NCBI GenBank assembly: GCA_030220185.1
Contig: JASPKZ010007526.1
Coordinates: forward strand, 456,001 to 520,000
Direction of reading: 5' to 3'
Origin: Diploptera punctata
Taxonomy: Eukaryota; Arthropoda; Insecta; Blattodea; Blaberidae
DNA: 64,000 bases
Both the position numbers and the translations under genes were made by a program. Of this stretch, positions 1-11,395 are shown one piece after another. Under the pieces are notes generated by a model, which did no database searches, was not told where the DNA came from, and was given only the letters and a program-made list of their open reading frames with translations. Numbering within the stretch: position 1 is the first letter of the stretch; each line of letters starts with the position of its first letter.

Positions 1-1362
1 TCAAAGTCTTTTTATAAGTTTTTGCAGAATGGAAGCTGCTTTTGTATCAGTATTGGATAGTCATGAATTATCATAATAGACTACAGATTTTTATCTGAAT
101 AATACAATAAATAGATGAATGTGCCTGAAGTTAAATTTAATAAAGGTCTAACTCTAAGTTCATCTAGTTAAATAATATTAAGGTAACTTCATAGAATTAA
201 TCACTTTTAAATTAAGATATTCTGAACAAAGCTATCTCCACTTTCCAACCTAACTGATAATTTTTGCTATAAATAGAAACTGACAGCCTATGCTAGCAAA
301 AAAGAACAATAATAAGGTTAGAATAAGTTATTTTTTGCTAGCTTTTTTAAGATCAAGACTAAACTATGCTAAAACTTAAATATGAAAAATTGGAGGTAGC
401 ATTGTTCTGAATCCCCATGACTATTCTTATTTTTCAGTTCACACTGGTAATGTGAATTGTTAAATAGTTCACAAACTGGCTAACCTACCCATTTGACAAA
501 GATAGTTTAAAATAGAAAAAGCATGATCTTGTTTAACCTGGCCTTACTGCCTTAAAATCAAACCATAAAATAAGATCAGATATTGGGTGTCAGCTTTAGT
601 TTAACTTTATGTTTATGAGAAGACATGGTTGAATTGTTGTACTATTTTGTAAAAATGTAATAGTTCAAATTATGAATAAAAACATAAGAATAGTTTTCCA
701 CCATCAGTTCTAAGAAATGCTAATACTTTAAAATCATTTATAGAGGTAGAATGTTTGGAGTTATTTGTGAATGTGAAATTTGAATTTCAAGAGATACCGG
801 TAACTAACCAAAGAATTTAATTATGAAAGGCTTGTATTAGCACAGTGTTAAAGTATTTTAAATTTACACAATTTTTAAAATTTGTGCATTACAATATTTT
901 TATCTCCTTGCTAAGCACAAATTTAATGGCCATTTTTTAAAACTGCCACGAACATGACTTACTTGGTTTTTATATTTCTTCAATTTTTTTTTTAAAGTCT
1001 ATGTCAAATTTGATCTAATAAATAATTCATACAATTTTATTATCAGTAAACTTTTACTATACTGTATCAAAACTAGTCAAGAAGAATTTGGTATGAGAAT
1101 AACATCTCCACCGAGAGAGATCCTCTTCTTCACATTTGTTACTGTTTTTAGTATTCACTTTTTTTTGTAATTTTTATGTCTGATGGTGGGATAGCATTAT
1201 TAGGAATATAACTCATGTTAACCACAACTCATTACTGGTATGAGAAAAAAAAGTGTCATTATTATATCATATTTAGAAAATTGCAGATTGTTCATCAATA
1301 ACAATTCTGTGGGATTTCAAGAAGTCATTATTAAAAGTATTATTAACACTAATGAAGATTAA
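1..1362. other. AT-rich intergenic DNA, nothing recognised
   Basis: No long open frame, tRNA-like sequence or repeat family found elsewhere in the window is visible here. The sequence is AT-rich with scattered homopolymer runs. Confidence 0.5.
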
Positions 1363-1640
1363 TATTTTATTTTAGGAAATGATATTTTGAGGTTATTTTA
1401 ATTAAATTATTTTTAGTCTGTTCTTCTACCTCAATATTAATGTTGATTTGTTCTTGAACATGTTTCGATTGTATCATAATCAACATCAGCATCTTGCCCA
1501 GAGTGTGTACAACATAAATCCAACCAGTCTGGGCAAGATGCTGATGATGATTACAATATAATCGAGACATGTTCAAGAACAAATCAACATTAATATTGAG
1601 GTAAGATGTACAGACTAAATATAATTTAACTAACGAAGAT
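1363..1640. mobile_element. PLE-A fold-back element with hammerhead remnant
   Basis: The two halves are inverted copies around a short centre near 1500-1510. The outer part carries the family A ends (TTGAGGTTATTTTAATT and TTGATTTGTTCTTGAACATG). The right arm has CTGATGA at 1541-1547, a stem II pairing GATTA with TAATC, and GAGA where the hammerhead core needs GAAA, then CATG. So this ribozyme copy is probably dead. A GAGGTAAGA motif follows. No GIY-YIG coding remains. Confidence 0.75.
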
Positions 1641-3338
1641 TATTTTTTTTATAATTTTCAGTGCTTATAAATTTAATAATAAACTTTATGTTTAGTTTGT
1701 AATTATAATTTTTCTCTGAGTGTCACTTGGTTTCTTCTTAAAATTTATGAAAATCATAATTCACAGACAAGTTTGGAACAATAATAGATAAAGATGCCCT
1801 GTTAAAAACCCACTGAGGAAATCTTTGTCTAGGGTCTATAGTAAGAGGAGAAGATAGAGTGGCTAGATCTACTTTCCAACTGATTTTACCTCTAGAAAAT
1901 TTCTCAGTATTAGTTTTATAGGAATATGAGTGAGGCCCAAGGCTTATGGACATGAATAAATTAAAAAAAGTCAACTATTGTAACACAAATGGTTTGATAT
2001 GGGCTACAGGTTACAAACTATATTGATTGTCGTTTCATCCATTGGCACATCTACCGACATACTTTGGTACTACATCCAACATTGTTAAGTTATGTGACTT
2101 TTTAAACACATTATTTGAGCAATTAACATTCATAATATTACATTTATTAACATGATACCTTAGATTGGTTTCTGTTATGTTATATTATAAAAATTTCAGA
2201 ACCTTTACCCTAGAGGAATTCAAGACGACACAGACAATGATTGAGCCAGCATTACTGGCACATTGTTCTCCATTCTCTCTATTATTAATGTTTATTATCA
2301 CATATTTTTTAGATTACCTTTATCTCAACTTGTAATTCAATTTTTTGTTTGTTATTTTTTGTAATTTATTCTAACAAAAACTACACACAAACACCCACAC
2401 ACATTCCTCAGGCTGATAATAAAATTCTACAACAGTAATTTGTCCATTTTTTGCTGTTTTTTGTTACAGTATCAGTGCTACAATCCCCTCCCCCCAACAA
2501 AAAACCTCATAGATCAAATCTGGGTTGTTCAGTTCATAATGAGATGCCTTGCTGCCTGAGCTAGCTATCCCACAGGAACAACAATAATGATTATCATGTA
2601 GCAAAATTAGTAATGTCACTAATTTAGATTACTTAAGGTTAAGGAAAAATAATTAAATCTGAACTTTGATATAATAATGTGCTTCTGGATATCTCAGTGC
2701 TTGAGCACTGATTCAGAAACAGAAGATCTGCAATTCAGACCTCAATTCACATATATTTCTTCTTCTTTCATTATAATCTAACAAAGTTGTTACTCCTTTT
2801 CTGAATATAGAACTAATGTCATCTGTTGGTAAGAGTAGCATGATATTTTGCTTGTGGTTAACAAGGAGTATTTCCAAATGTGAATGTCAATATTGAATGA
2901 AAATGTGTTTCATTATGGAGTGAGCAATGATTATTTCTCTCACTGAGAGATGAATTTCAACAATTTTACCTTAAGACAAAGTGTAATATTATTGTATGAC
3001 TTTGTAATGATGTTTTTAATCATGTATTATAGTAGTAGGATTTTTCAGCAAAAGAAAGTTTATTTTCATATTGAATAAAGTCATCCCAGTGTACCAAAGG
3101 AATTAATGTTTGTTTTTATTTATCAAGAAACACTCTTTATAATTGGGCATTTTAGTATTGGAATGTTTTGTTATTAAAATTACGATTCCATTCATTCTTC
3201 GTTAAGTGTATCCAGTCACAGCTGATGACACATCTCCATTGCATAGTTATGGTATGTAAGTTGCAATGGGGCTGCATATACATGCAATTTATGTGGGCAT
3301 TGAATGCCCATGAGGTTAAAAGAAAGAGAGATAGGAAA
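1641..3338. other. No gene recognised
   Basis: AT-rich sequence. Around 2690-2750 there is a weak tRNA-like stretch (a TCTCAGTGCTTGAGCAC-like D-arm and an imperfect B box), possibly an old SINE head. Nothing else could be identified. Confidence 0.4.
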
Positions 3339-3339
3339 G

Positions 3340-3490
3340 GCAGAAATTAACTCTTTGGCCTCGAATACTCTAATATTATTAGGATCGAAGAAAACAAGAG
3401 GTCAGTCAAGGAAGACTGGATAGGAAAGCATAAAGAGGGATCAATCTGGTACTAGAAAAGGAAGAAATACCAGATCGGTCTATAACCCAC
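3340..3490 (+). repeat. Unclassified interspersed repeat (inverted partner near 56560-56720)
   Basis: The stretch containing AACAAGAGGTCAGTCAAGG and AGAAATACCAGATCGGT reappears as an imperfect reverse complement around 56560-56720. That makes it a dispersed repeat. The class is unknown and no coding was recognised. Confidence 0.5.
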
Positions 3491-3711
3491 CAAGCTAACC
3501 GGTGCTAATTGGTGGGTAAACCCATGCCTTTAGTTCGTATTGCATAAACAATATGTTAACAGCTGCACCATGAGAAGGTAGGGATTGGACGCTGGGTTAT
3601 TGACCAGGTTGGTTCCTGTAAGCTTTCAATCTACAAATAATTAGAGGGTCTCCTCCCTGTTTAAAACAATAACCCTTTGCAGCCAAAATTATGATTTATA
3701 TGTAAATATAT

Positions 3712-4778
3712 ATCTCCTGCTGGAGTTCGGAATTCCTAAAAAGTTAGTTAGACTTATACGAATGTGTCTAAATGGCTCAACGAGTAGGGTGCGTGTAGGC
3801 AAACAGTTTTCAGACACTTTTGAAATCCAGAATGGGTTGAAGCAAGGAGATGCACTATCTCCTCTACTATTTAATTTTGTACTAGAGCATGCCATTAAAT
3901 CTTTAGAGAATGAGGAAGGCTTACAACTTAATGGTATTAATAAGCTGTTAGTTTATGCTGATGATGTAGTACTACTGGCCGATAGCGAGGAGATACTAAA
4001 GGCCAACACGCACACACTATTGAGTAACACTAAGAAATTAGGACTGGAAGTAAATATCAGTAAAACTAAATATATGGTCACACGTAGAAATACATTATAT
4101 AATGGAAATGGACAGCTAATGACAAATGAGGGAAATTTTGAGGAATTGGCTGAATTCAAATACCTAGGAACAATAATCACAAATAGGAATGAGATGCACA
4201 AAGAAATTAAACATAGGCTCAATTCTGGAAATGCATGCTATTATGCATTGCAGAGACTTTTGATGTCCCAACTCCTTTCAAAAAACGTTAAGCTGAAAAT
4301 ATATAAAACTATTATTCTACCAGTTATATTATATGGGTGCGAAACATGGACTCTTACTTTAAGGGAGGAAAGGAGATTACGAGTATTTGAGAATAAAGTT
4401 CTTAGGAAAATTTTTGGACCAAAGAGAGATGAACAGACAGATGAATGGAGAAGACTACATAACAATGAACTACATGGTCTTTATAGGAAGCCAGAATTAA
4501 TAAGAACAGTTAAGTCCCGTAGACTGCGATGGGCAGGACATGTTGCACGTATGGGGAATGAAAGACGTGCATGGAAACTTCTTGTAGGAAAGCCAGAAGG
4601 AAAACGCCCAGTTGGTAGACCAAGAATGAGGTGGGAGAACAACATTAACTATGATTTGAGGGAAGTAGATTATACAGGGAATGATTGGAAAGCATTAGCT
4701 CAGGATAGGGATGTATGGAGAGCTTATGTCCGTGCGGCCATGAACCTACGGGTTCGATAGTGCCAGTGAGTAAGTAAG
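3712..4778 (+). pseudogene. 5'-truncated RTE-like LINE, reverse transcriptase C-terminal half
   Basis: An open frame from 3762 to 4760 encodes the second half of a non-LTR reverse transcriptase: an LKQGDALSPLLFN block, an intact catalytic YADDVVLLADS box, the thumb region, then RRLRWAGHVARM and GKRPVGRPRMRW near the C-terminus. The upstream RT fingers and the endonuclease are missing, so the copy is 5'-truncated. The 3' end is a TAAG microsatellite. It is flanked by a perfect 13-bp TSD, TATGTAAATATAT, at 3699-3711 and 4779-4791, which fixes both boundaries. It closely matches the copy at 43566-44864. The YADD box is intact, so the insertion is probably fairly young. The clade assignment is by motif memory only. 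Confidence 0.85.
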
Positions 4779-4954
4779 TATGTAAATATATCACCCTGTA
4801 GGGTGATGAAAATAATTTGGAAAGAACAGTTATGGATGACTGACAAAAGGAATCATTATGCTAGTATTAAAAAATGAGGATAAAAAGAGTGTAAAAACTA
4901 AAATGTTTAGTGGTATTAGATAAATTAATAAAATTAAAATGAGTCGTACATCAT

Positions 4955-5150
4955 CTCACTCATACGCTCTGTGTTCTTCACAGCACAGGACATCAGTTGC
5001 AGGAACAGTCATTCCTGTTTTCAGCCATCTTATTGACTGTTGAATTTTTTGCCTTCACCATTGTCTTCTAAAATGCCATCCAATGTTGATTTGATGAACT
5101 TTGAGATTTAATCTTGCTTGCTGGGAATTTCAAAATTCATCATCATCATC
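4955..5150 (-). mobile_element. PLE 3'-end fragment
   Basis: On the minus strand the sequence ATGAATTTTGAAATTCCC encodes the MNFEIP motif that follows GIY-YIG domains of the PLEs in this window. Further 3' there is a degenerate CAGC/GAAAAC stretch. It lies before an S2 SINE and points away from the + strand PLE-H end at 5635-5905, so the two may be the arms of one disrupted fold-back. Confidence 0.5.
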
Positions 5151-5264
5151 ATCCTTCATGGATTAGGTCTTTGCCTGTTCTGATCTCACATCTGTTCTGC
5201 CCAGCGCTTTCTTGATCTTTCTTGGTCTTGGTCTTCAAAATTCATGAATCTAAATTTCTTCTTC

Positions 5265-5611
5265 GTCCCGTGCCGTAGCCGAGTAGTTAGGGCAGGAAGC
5301 TTTGGCGCAGGGCTACAGGACTTGCGCTGGTTCAAGTCTTCATGGGGAAAGAAATTTTCTCATGGTATTTCGGCCAGTATGGGGCTGGTGCCCACCCAGC
5401 ATCGTGAGGCATTTGGGTAGTTAGAATAAGTAGTGGTTCCAGGTTGAGAAAACCAGCTGTAACGGTTGGGGAACTTGACATGCTGACCACATGTCACCCC
5501 TACACTGGCTAATGATCATCTACCTCTGTGATTGACAAATGTGGATGTGAGGCCAGCAGCTGGCTGGCCTTCTAGGCCTGTCGTGCCATGGAATTATTTT
5601 AGTATTATTAT
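5265..5611 (+). mobile_element. S2 tRNA-derived SINE with 14-bp TSD
   Basis: The 5' head contains a tRNA-like A box (GTAGCCGAGTAGTTAGGGC) and a degenerate B box (GGTTCAAGTC). The body is shared with copies at 16958-17292, 31491-31838 and 38606-39151, and the tail is a short ATT run. The flanks TAAATTTCTTCTTC at 5251-5264 and 5612-5625 are identical, so this is a LINE-mobilised insertion. It has inserted within or beside PLE remnants. Confidence 0.85.
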
Positions 5612-5634
5612 TAAATTTCTTCTTCATTCAGCTT

Positions 5635-5905
5635 AGTTTAAGGCTAGTTTAAAAACAAATAGAAAACCAAAAGAGCTCACGGTTTGGGAAAAAAATCCAC
5701 ATTCATAAAAACAAGAAAAAAAATTAATGAATTTTGAAATTCCCAGGAAAGTTGATTTGATTTGGAGATTCATCGGTACACCAATAAATGGTGTAAGAAG
5801 CAGTGCTCCTGGATGACAGATCATAGGCCATGAAATTACTGATGATGAAACCACATAGGTTTTGAAACCAGTCTAATTAGAAGATGGGATATAAGATGAG
5901 GAAAA
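5635..5905 (+). mobile_element. PLE-H 3' end: GIY-YIG tail plus hammerhead
   Basis: The first part encodes the end of a GIY-YIG protein (ELTVWEK-like, then MNFEIP from ATGAATTTTGAAATTCCC), degraded by frameshifts. A hammerhead follows at 5834-5878. Downstream the usual GAGGTRAG motif is altered (GATGAGGAAAAC). No reverse transcriptase is present. Confidence 0.7.
5834..5878 (+). ncRNA. Hammerhead ribozyme of PLE-H
   Basis: The conserved core is complete. CTGATGA lies at 5839-5845, stem II pairs AAACC (5848-5852) with GGTTT (5858-5862), GAAA is at 5864-5867, then CCAG and the cleavage triplet GTC end at 5873. Stem I is AATTA (5834-5838) with TAATT (5874-5878). Stem III (CCAG) is too short to close alone and may act as a dimer or be mutated. 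Type I hammerheads with minimal stem III are known from Penelope-like elements. Activity is inferred, not shown. Confidence 0.75.
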
Positions 5906-6357
5906 CAGAATTTATTTTAAATTTATGTTTACACATGTTTATAAATAACTCAGGCCTTTGCGGTTGGAATCAGAAGGTCGGGAAAGAGAGAGAGAGAGTC
6001 TTCTGGGCTTTCGAGTCATGGTCATATTTCACCAGATTTTTACATGTCATCCTTACAGGATTCTTATAATTTTATATTAGAAAAAATTGAACTTAACTGC
6101 TATCTACAGCTAATTGCTTTGAACTACTATGATTACTAAAAAAAAGGAGTAAATTAATAAGGGTCAATACCTAATATTTTGAAAATTATCAAGATTTAAT
6201 GAAACTAATGTTATATTCATGTTCAACACATGGATTTTATTCAGTAGACACTAAGAAAGGAACATGAAAATAATTTTTTGTACATAATCTTATTGTGTTT
6301 GTATTGTTTTCATTAATAATGTGGATTTGGTTTTCTTCTCCATGGTTTTAACTTTAG

Positions 6358-6493
6358 AAATGTTGAACATATGCTATCAAAATGATGTCAAAAGGTTCAT
6401 CACACTCCCTCAGAGCACTTCAACTAGGTTTGCAGGCCAGACAGAGTCAGCTTTCTCTCCCAATATTAGCAACTAGTAAACCTTTACCAACAA
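6358..6493 (+). CDS. Isolated candidate coding exon of unknown gene
   Basis: A pyrimidine-rich tract and TTTAG precede 6358, and a strong donor (CAA, then GTAAGTA) follows 6493. Between them ATG codons at 6382 and 6385 open a frame of 37 codons rich in Ser, Leu, Arg and Gln and nearly free of acids, ending in phase 1. Such composition could be an organelle-targeting N-terminus, but that is guesswork. It would join in phase to the exon at 13751, so an alternative first exon of the F-box/WD gene is possible. It could equally be the first exon of another gene or a chance match. Confidence 0.33.
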
Positions 6494-6650
6494 GTAAGTA
6501 ATTATAAACAAAATACATAGGATTTTCATGAAACTAAAACTTTTTATGTTATGTAAAATTGTAGACTTTCACGGCAGCAGGTGTATTGATTCATGCCTTT
6601 TATGTCTTTCGGGCTAAATGGCCGTGGTCTGGTTTTATTAACACTCAACA

Positions 6651-6681
6651 TTTCGTCTACTACTGTGGTAGACATCCTCAG
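6651..6681 (-). ncRNA. Hammerhead-like half motif
   Basis: On the minus strand CTGAGGA (6681-6675) is followed by a six-pair stem II (GTCTAC with GTAGAC) and GAAA (6654-6651). No short stem III with a cleavage triplet follows. The motif sits in a degraded repeat at about 6560-6720. It is probably an old PLE end of another family. Confidence 0.5.
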
Positions 6682-6974
6682 GAGATTCTGTGTGTTCTAT
6701 GATCTTCTAACTCTTCAAATGTTGGCTGCAGACTGGCTATGCATTGGAAATCGTGTCCTTATTTATAGTTGAGTATTGTGTGGTGATGTTTTCTATATGG
6801 TCCATTACTTTGGAGCTATTTTTTTTTATTGGTTGTCACTGGTGTAAGTCATAGGTTTTATTCTCGTGTTATATTATGCCAGGATTCAAATTTTATTTAT
6901 CTTCATGGTTTTATCTTTCTTGTTAAAGAATATTTATATGGTAATCAGCCATGAGTTCTGAAAATATCATACTA

Positions 6975-7130
6975 TATAATTAAGACATTTTGTCTGTACA
7001 TTCTTACCTCTTATGGTTGTTTTTGTGAAACATATATCGTTGATGATGGGGTTCGGAAGCCTTGAAACATATGTTCGACAAAAACAACCATAAGAGGTAA
7101 GAATGCACAGACAAAATGTCTTAGTTATTA
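6975..7130. mobile_element. PLE-I fold-back element
   Basis: Inverted arms (ACATTTTGTCTG, CTTACCTCTTATGG and their complements) enclose a centre with TTGATGA, a degenerate stem II, GAAA, the palindromic stem III CATATG and TTC. This is a hammerhead with its first core C changed to T. The arms carry the AGAGGTAAG splice-like motif typical of the other PLE ends. Confidence 0.65.
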
Positions 7131-7394
7131 AACAAACCTACTTCCTATTGTATTTTAAAATAAAAAAAACCGTACTGTATTTTTGGATTCCGTTACTACA
7201 TTTTTTAGAGATGGTGTGTATCTAACTTTTTAATTATATATGCCTACTTCTTTTCTTCAAGTGTTCTCATAGATAAAGATATATTTATCAATCTTTATAT
7301 TTTATACGGACATTCTGAGGTCACTTATTTTTGAGGTGGGAGCGTCAGCACATGTTTTAATTGACTTTTTAGGAATTAACACTAAGAGGTATTA

Positions 7395-8725
7395 TTTATT
7401 TAAGTAACATTTTATCACCTCATCTCATATTCTTCTTCTTCTTAGACCGTTTTTGGAACTTTATTTGGGTCCATCCTCAATATTTTCATGACCGTTGTTA
7501 CTTGTCTTGAAGAGCTGCCTCCTTCTCCCTCTGTTGGTAGACTGAAAAACCTTGAAATCAAATCATTTTCCCCTGGAATTTAAAGTTCATTAATTTCTCC
7601 TTTTTTTGTATGTAGATTTCTTCTCAAACAGTGAGCTCTGTAGATTTTTCTTCTTCTTCTTCTTCTTCTTTGTAAGCCCTTGTATCTCTCAATGAGACTT
7701 AGGCACTCTCCCCTGTAGGGGAGAAATTCAACCATACTAATTTATTTACGCTTGTTTTTGGATAGATGTCATTGAGTGGCCCAGGGTCAGCGTTCCATCT
7801 CATAGTGACATCTAGGAAACCAAGGTAATAATAGGATGGGAAAATTTGACAAATTTTGCTTAGAGCCTTTTTATTCAGGCTGAAGGATCTTTTACAAGCC
7901 TGAAAAATTTTAGAATCAGGACCCATCCTGAAAAAATCCATCAACCCTGGCCGGGTTTGAATCTGCGACCCTTGGGACCTGATGCAAGGAGCATAATCAC
8001 TAGTCCAGCGTAGCTGATTAGGGTTTTCTATTTGTTTAATTTCAACATACCAATTGGCACCGAAAAATGACTTCAGCATCATCATCATCATCATCATCCA
8101 GGGATTAAGCCTGTTGGCTCGTTCCGGTTTCATGAAAGCTAGAATTGTTAAAATTGTTCAGACCATCTTCTGTGTGGGTGTCCAACATTTCTCCTTCCGT
8201 GCGGTTAATAATTTAGCAATAATTTATTCAGACTTCAGCATCATTAGATCAATTAGATCCCACAAAAATGAAAAAAAATAGAAGAAAACAAATCAGGGAT
8301 TTATCAGATTAAATGTGGGGAATGTGATAAAGTATACATAAGGAAAACAAGAGAAATTTTAAAAAAATCAGAGTGAAGGAACATCTCAGGAATGTCGAGA
8401 ATGAGGAAGTACAAAAGTCTGCAGTAGCAGCCCACTCATGGTCAGAAAAACATAAAATCGAAAGAAAGGCTAAATTAATTAAACAAATAGAAAAACCTAA
8501 AGAGCTCACTGTATGGGAAAAATCAACGTTCAAAAAATGAAAAGGAGAATTTCCTGGGGAAAAAGATTTGATTTTGAAGTTCTTCAGTCTATCAACAGAG
8601 GGAGCAGGAGACGGCTCTTCAAGATGACGTAACAAAGGTAAGTACTGAGTATAGAACCGAATAAGGTCCTGAAACCGGTATAAGAAGAAGAATATGAGTT
8701 AAGGTGATACAATTTTACTTAAATA
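7395..8725 (+). mobile_element. PLE-G fold-back with internal GIY-YIG remnant and inserted DNA
   Basis: The left arm (7395-7640) and right arm (8540-8725) are inverted copies of one PLE 3' end. The right part includes a degraded GIY-YIG frame. The spacer 7680-8240 is foreign: it holds a CAT microsatellite and an unrecognised repeat with CCCTGTAGGGG. The right arm holds a degenerate hammerhead (CTGAGTA, a GGTCC stem, GAAA, CCGG). A related copy is split by a LINE at 43536-44992. Confidence 0.65.
8290..8545 (+). pseudogene. GIY-YIG endonuclease remnant of PLE-G
   Basis: Conceptual translation shows SGIYQIKCGECDKVYI, matching the GIY and YIG strands of Penelope endonucleases. An altered KTR stretch and a conserved 'AAHSWSEKH' block follow. 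Frameshifts near 8350-8370 and 8525 destroy the frame. PLE endonucleases nick target DNA for target-primed reverse transcription. This copy cannot encode an active enzyme. Confidence 0.7.
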
Positions 8726-9036
8726 CATAGATAAGTTCTTAAGACCTATATGAACAGAATGTTCTTTAATTCTTGCCTTCAAAAAATTGAATATAAATTT
8801 ACAATTTAATAAAAAATTCACGTCACAGCAGAATACAATAATTAACACAAATTACTCGTATAAACCTGCTATAGCTTGGTAGTAACAAAATGCATCATAC
8901 TGTATATGTGCTTGAATTCTATAATGTAATGCTCCCCATCCAGTCATGTTGTGCTGAAATTCCCCCTGCTCATGTAATTTATTTGTAAGCTTGGAAGACA
9001 TTCAATCGCATTATCATCATTGTTACTGGTTATTAC

Positions 9037-9506
9037 TTACTTACTTACTTACTCACTGGCACTATCGAACCCGTAGGTTCATGGCCGCGCAGACATAAGC
9101 TCTCCATACATCCCTATCCTGAGCTAATGCTTTCCAATCATTCCCTGTATAATCTACTTCCCTCAAATCATAGTTAATGTTGTTCTCCCACCTCATTCTT
9201 GGTCTACCAACTGGGCATTTTCCTTCTGGCTTTCCTAGAAGAAGTTTCCATGCACGTCTTTCATTCCCCATATGCACAACATGTCCTGCCCATCGCAGTC
9301 TACGAGACTTAACTGTTCTTATTATATCTGGCTTCCTATAAAGACCATGTAGTTCATTGTTATGTAGTCTTCTCCATTCACCTGTCTGTTCATCTCTCTT
9401 TGGTCCAAACATTTTCCTAAGAACTTTATTCTCAAATACTCGTAATCTCCTTTCCTCCCTTAAAGTAAGAGTCCATGTTTCGCACCCATATAATATAACT
9501 GGTAGT
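9037..9506 (-). pseudogene. 5'-truncated RTE-like LINE, C-terminal tail
   Basis: The minus-strand frame 9412-9062 encodes the LINE C-terminus (RRLRWAGHV, GRPRMRWENN, DWKALAQDRD). The 3' tail is the TAAG repeat at 9037-9055. A perfect 16-bp TSD, TGTTACTGGTTATTAC, lies at 9021-9036 and 9507-9522. It is severely 5'-truncated and carries no catalytic RT motifs. Confidence 0.85.
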
Positions 9507-9747
9507 TGTTACTGGTTATTACATAGATTTATTTTGCTGGTGACGCCAGCTCTAATTTAAGTGAAATGGGTATTGACACTGATATCAGGGGCAGAGGGAA
9601 ACATCTGTTTGGGTCCAGTCAGATTCAACCCAGGAAGTTACTGCGTGTTTGGAATAGGGAACTGGGTTGCCATTTTAACAGTATTTTCTTGAGAGAAATC
9701 CTTATATAAAACTGAAGATTGCAACACAGCAGATACATAGTTATAAT

Positions 9748-9868
9748 TATATTATTTTTAGTCTGGACATCTTACCTCAATATTAATATTGAGGTAAGAT
9801 GTCCAGACTAAAAATAATATAATTAAAATAACCTCAAAATATAACTTCCTAAAATTAAATATTACATA
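9748..9868. mobile_element. Minimal PLE-A inverted-end element
   Basis: A nearly perfect palindrome made only of the outermost PLE-A ends: the two TTACCTCAATATTAA arms abut at about 9780-9795. All coding and ribozyme sequence is gone. Confidence 0.7.
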
Positions 9869-9879
9869 GTTATAATTTA

Positions 9880-10295
9880 ACTTTTATAGGAATTAATCAC
9901 TATGACGTTTAATTTATGGTGAAATTAAATGTTTCTTACCTCTCCTCATATAAATTTTCTAAGTAGATCGCGATTTCGATCGTCAGCACTTTCTTGGTGA
10001 CAGATGTTATGTCGATCGGAAGAAACTCTTCTTCTTCCCTCTGTTGGTGGACCGATGAACCTCTTGATCAGGTCAAAAAGGAAAACTTAAGAACTTCGAA
10101 ATTCCAGCAAATTTTGACCTGATCAAGAGGTTCGTTGGTCCACCAACATAGGGAAGAAGAAGAGTTTCTTCCGATCGACAAAACATCCGTCGCCAAGAAA
10201 GTGCTGACGATGAGACCATTGTGGTCTCGAAATCGCAATCTACTTAGAAAATTTATATGAGGAGAGGTAAGAAACATTTAATTTCACCATACATA
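9880..10295. mobile_element. PLE-B fold-back element with a hammerhead in one arm
   Basis: A long inverted repeat of about 190 bp per arm, centred near 10075-10090. Each arm holds the PLE-B 3' end: the coding end for a GPPTEGRRR-like peptide, the hammerhead zone, then GAGAGGTAAGAAAC and a terminal CTATGAGG-like motif. The right arm ribozyme is intact; in the left arm stem II is deleted (CTGACGA runs straight into GAAA). Confidence 0.8.
10199..10245 (+). ncRNA. Hammerhead ribozyme of PLE-B
   Basis: CTGACGA (10204-10210), stem II GAGACC/GGTCTC, GAAA (10229-10232), TCGCAA and the TC cleavage site ending at 10240 are all present. Stem I pairs AAGTG (10199-10203) with TACTT (10241-10245). The left arm copy shows that stem III was originally the palindrome TCGCGA, so this copy has one stem III change. 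Confidence 0.75.
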
Positions 10296-10825
10296 GTTGT
10301 AAGTTATAGCCGTCCAAGCCACCCCCTCTTAAAGAAAAAAACAATTACCACTTCTCACTGAGCTTGTGTGGACCTGTACTATCCTGTGTGAAAGTACCAA
10401 CTCTCATATTTACTATAAAACTAGTTTGCATGCCATAAAAGAAAAACTATGTTTTTCAAATGTATAGTACATAGATTTGGAAAAAGTATTGCTAGCCTTA
10501 CCCCTCCTCCCTTCCCTAAACAAACAAATACTGTTATTATGAGTTTGGCAACATCTACCCTCTGGACATAGGGGGGACACTGGCGCAGCCTGTAAGGTCT
10601 GTAGTAACTTCCTGGGTTGAATTAGAGTGTAGTGATAGATGTACAATCAAGACAAGAATATATTAGCATTCCATTTTGTTTGCTGCCAAGCTATAGTCAG
10701 GAAGGAGGAATGTTGCCATCTGAACTAGTATGGCGGCTACTATTAGTGTGAATCTAAAATCTGTTATTTCTATGAATATTGTGAGTAAAAATGCTAACAT
10801 GAACTACTACTTTGAACACCCTATT

Positions 10826-11395
10826 CTATGGTGAAATTAAATGTTTCTTACCTCTCCTCATATACCAATAAAAATGAAAGAATTGAAAATGAAAACAAAT
10901 CAGGAATTTATCAAATCAAATGCAAGGATTGTGACAAAATTTATATTGGAAAAACGAAAAGAAATTTGAAAACAAGGGTGAAAGAACATATTAGAAACAT
11001 CAAAAATGGAGAAGTGGAAAAGTCAACAGTAGCTGCTCATGTTTGGTCTGAAAAACATTTAATTAAATCAACAATCAGTCTAATTAAACAAATAGACAAA
11101 CAAGAGGAACTCACGGTTTGGGAAAAGATCCACATTCAGAAAAACAAAGGAAAACTTATGAACTTCGAAATTCCTGCAAATTTTGACCTGATCCAGATGT
11201 TCATTGGTCCACCAACAGAGGGAAGAAGAAGAGTTTCTTCCGATTGACATAACACCAGTCGCCAACAAAGTTCTGATGATGAGACAGTTATAGTCTCAAA
11301 ATATCAACTTAGAAAATTTATATGAGGAGAGGTAAGAAACATTTAATTTCATTATAAATTAAACCTCATAGTGATTAATTCCTATAAAAGTTAAA
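10826..11395 (+). mobile_element. PLE-B element with open GIY-YIG frame
   Basis: A short left end (about 37 bp of inverted PLE-B terminus, ending CTCCTCATATA) joins directly to coding sequence. The 3' end carries a hammerhead whose GAAA has become AAAA (CTGATGA at 11273-11279), GAGAGGTAAGAAAC, and the terminal CCTCATAGTG. The reverse transcriptase is absent. The element lies just upstream of the host gene's first exon. Confidence 0.75.
10861..11247 (+). pseudogene. PLE-B GIY-YIG endonuclease domain, open but N-terminally truncated
   Basis: About 129 open codons contain the GIY strand (SGIYQIKC), a CKDC pair, the YIG strand (IYIGKTKRN), the catalytic-type Arg in TRVKEH, the 'AAHVWSEKH' block and the C-terminal MNFEIP and GPPTEGRRR motifs. 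Penelope endonucleases sit at the C-terminus after the RT. Here the RT part is missing, and the upstream ATG codons lie in terminal-repeat sequence. The frame is intact, so a stand-alone GIY-YIG peptide could be made if transcribed, though this is unlikely to be selected. Confidence 0.7.

Noticed and set aside
10861..11247. Domesticated host GIY-YIG gene upstream of exon 1
   Set aside because: It is enclosed by PLE-B ends and a decayed hammerhead; nothing indicates host recruitment.
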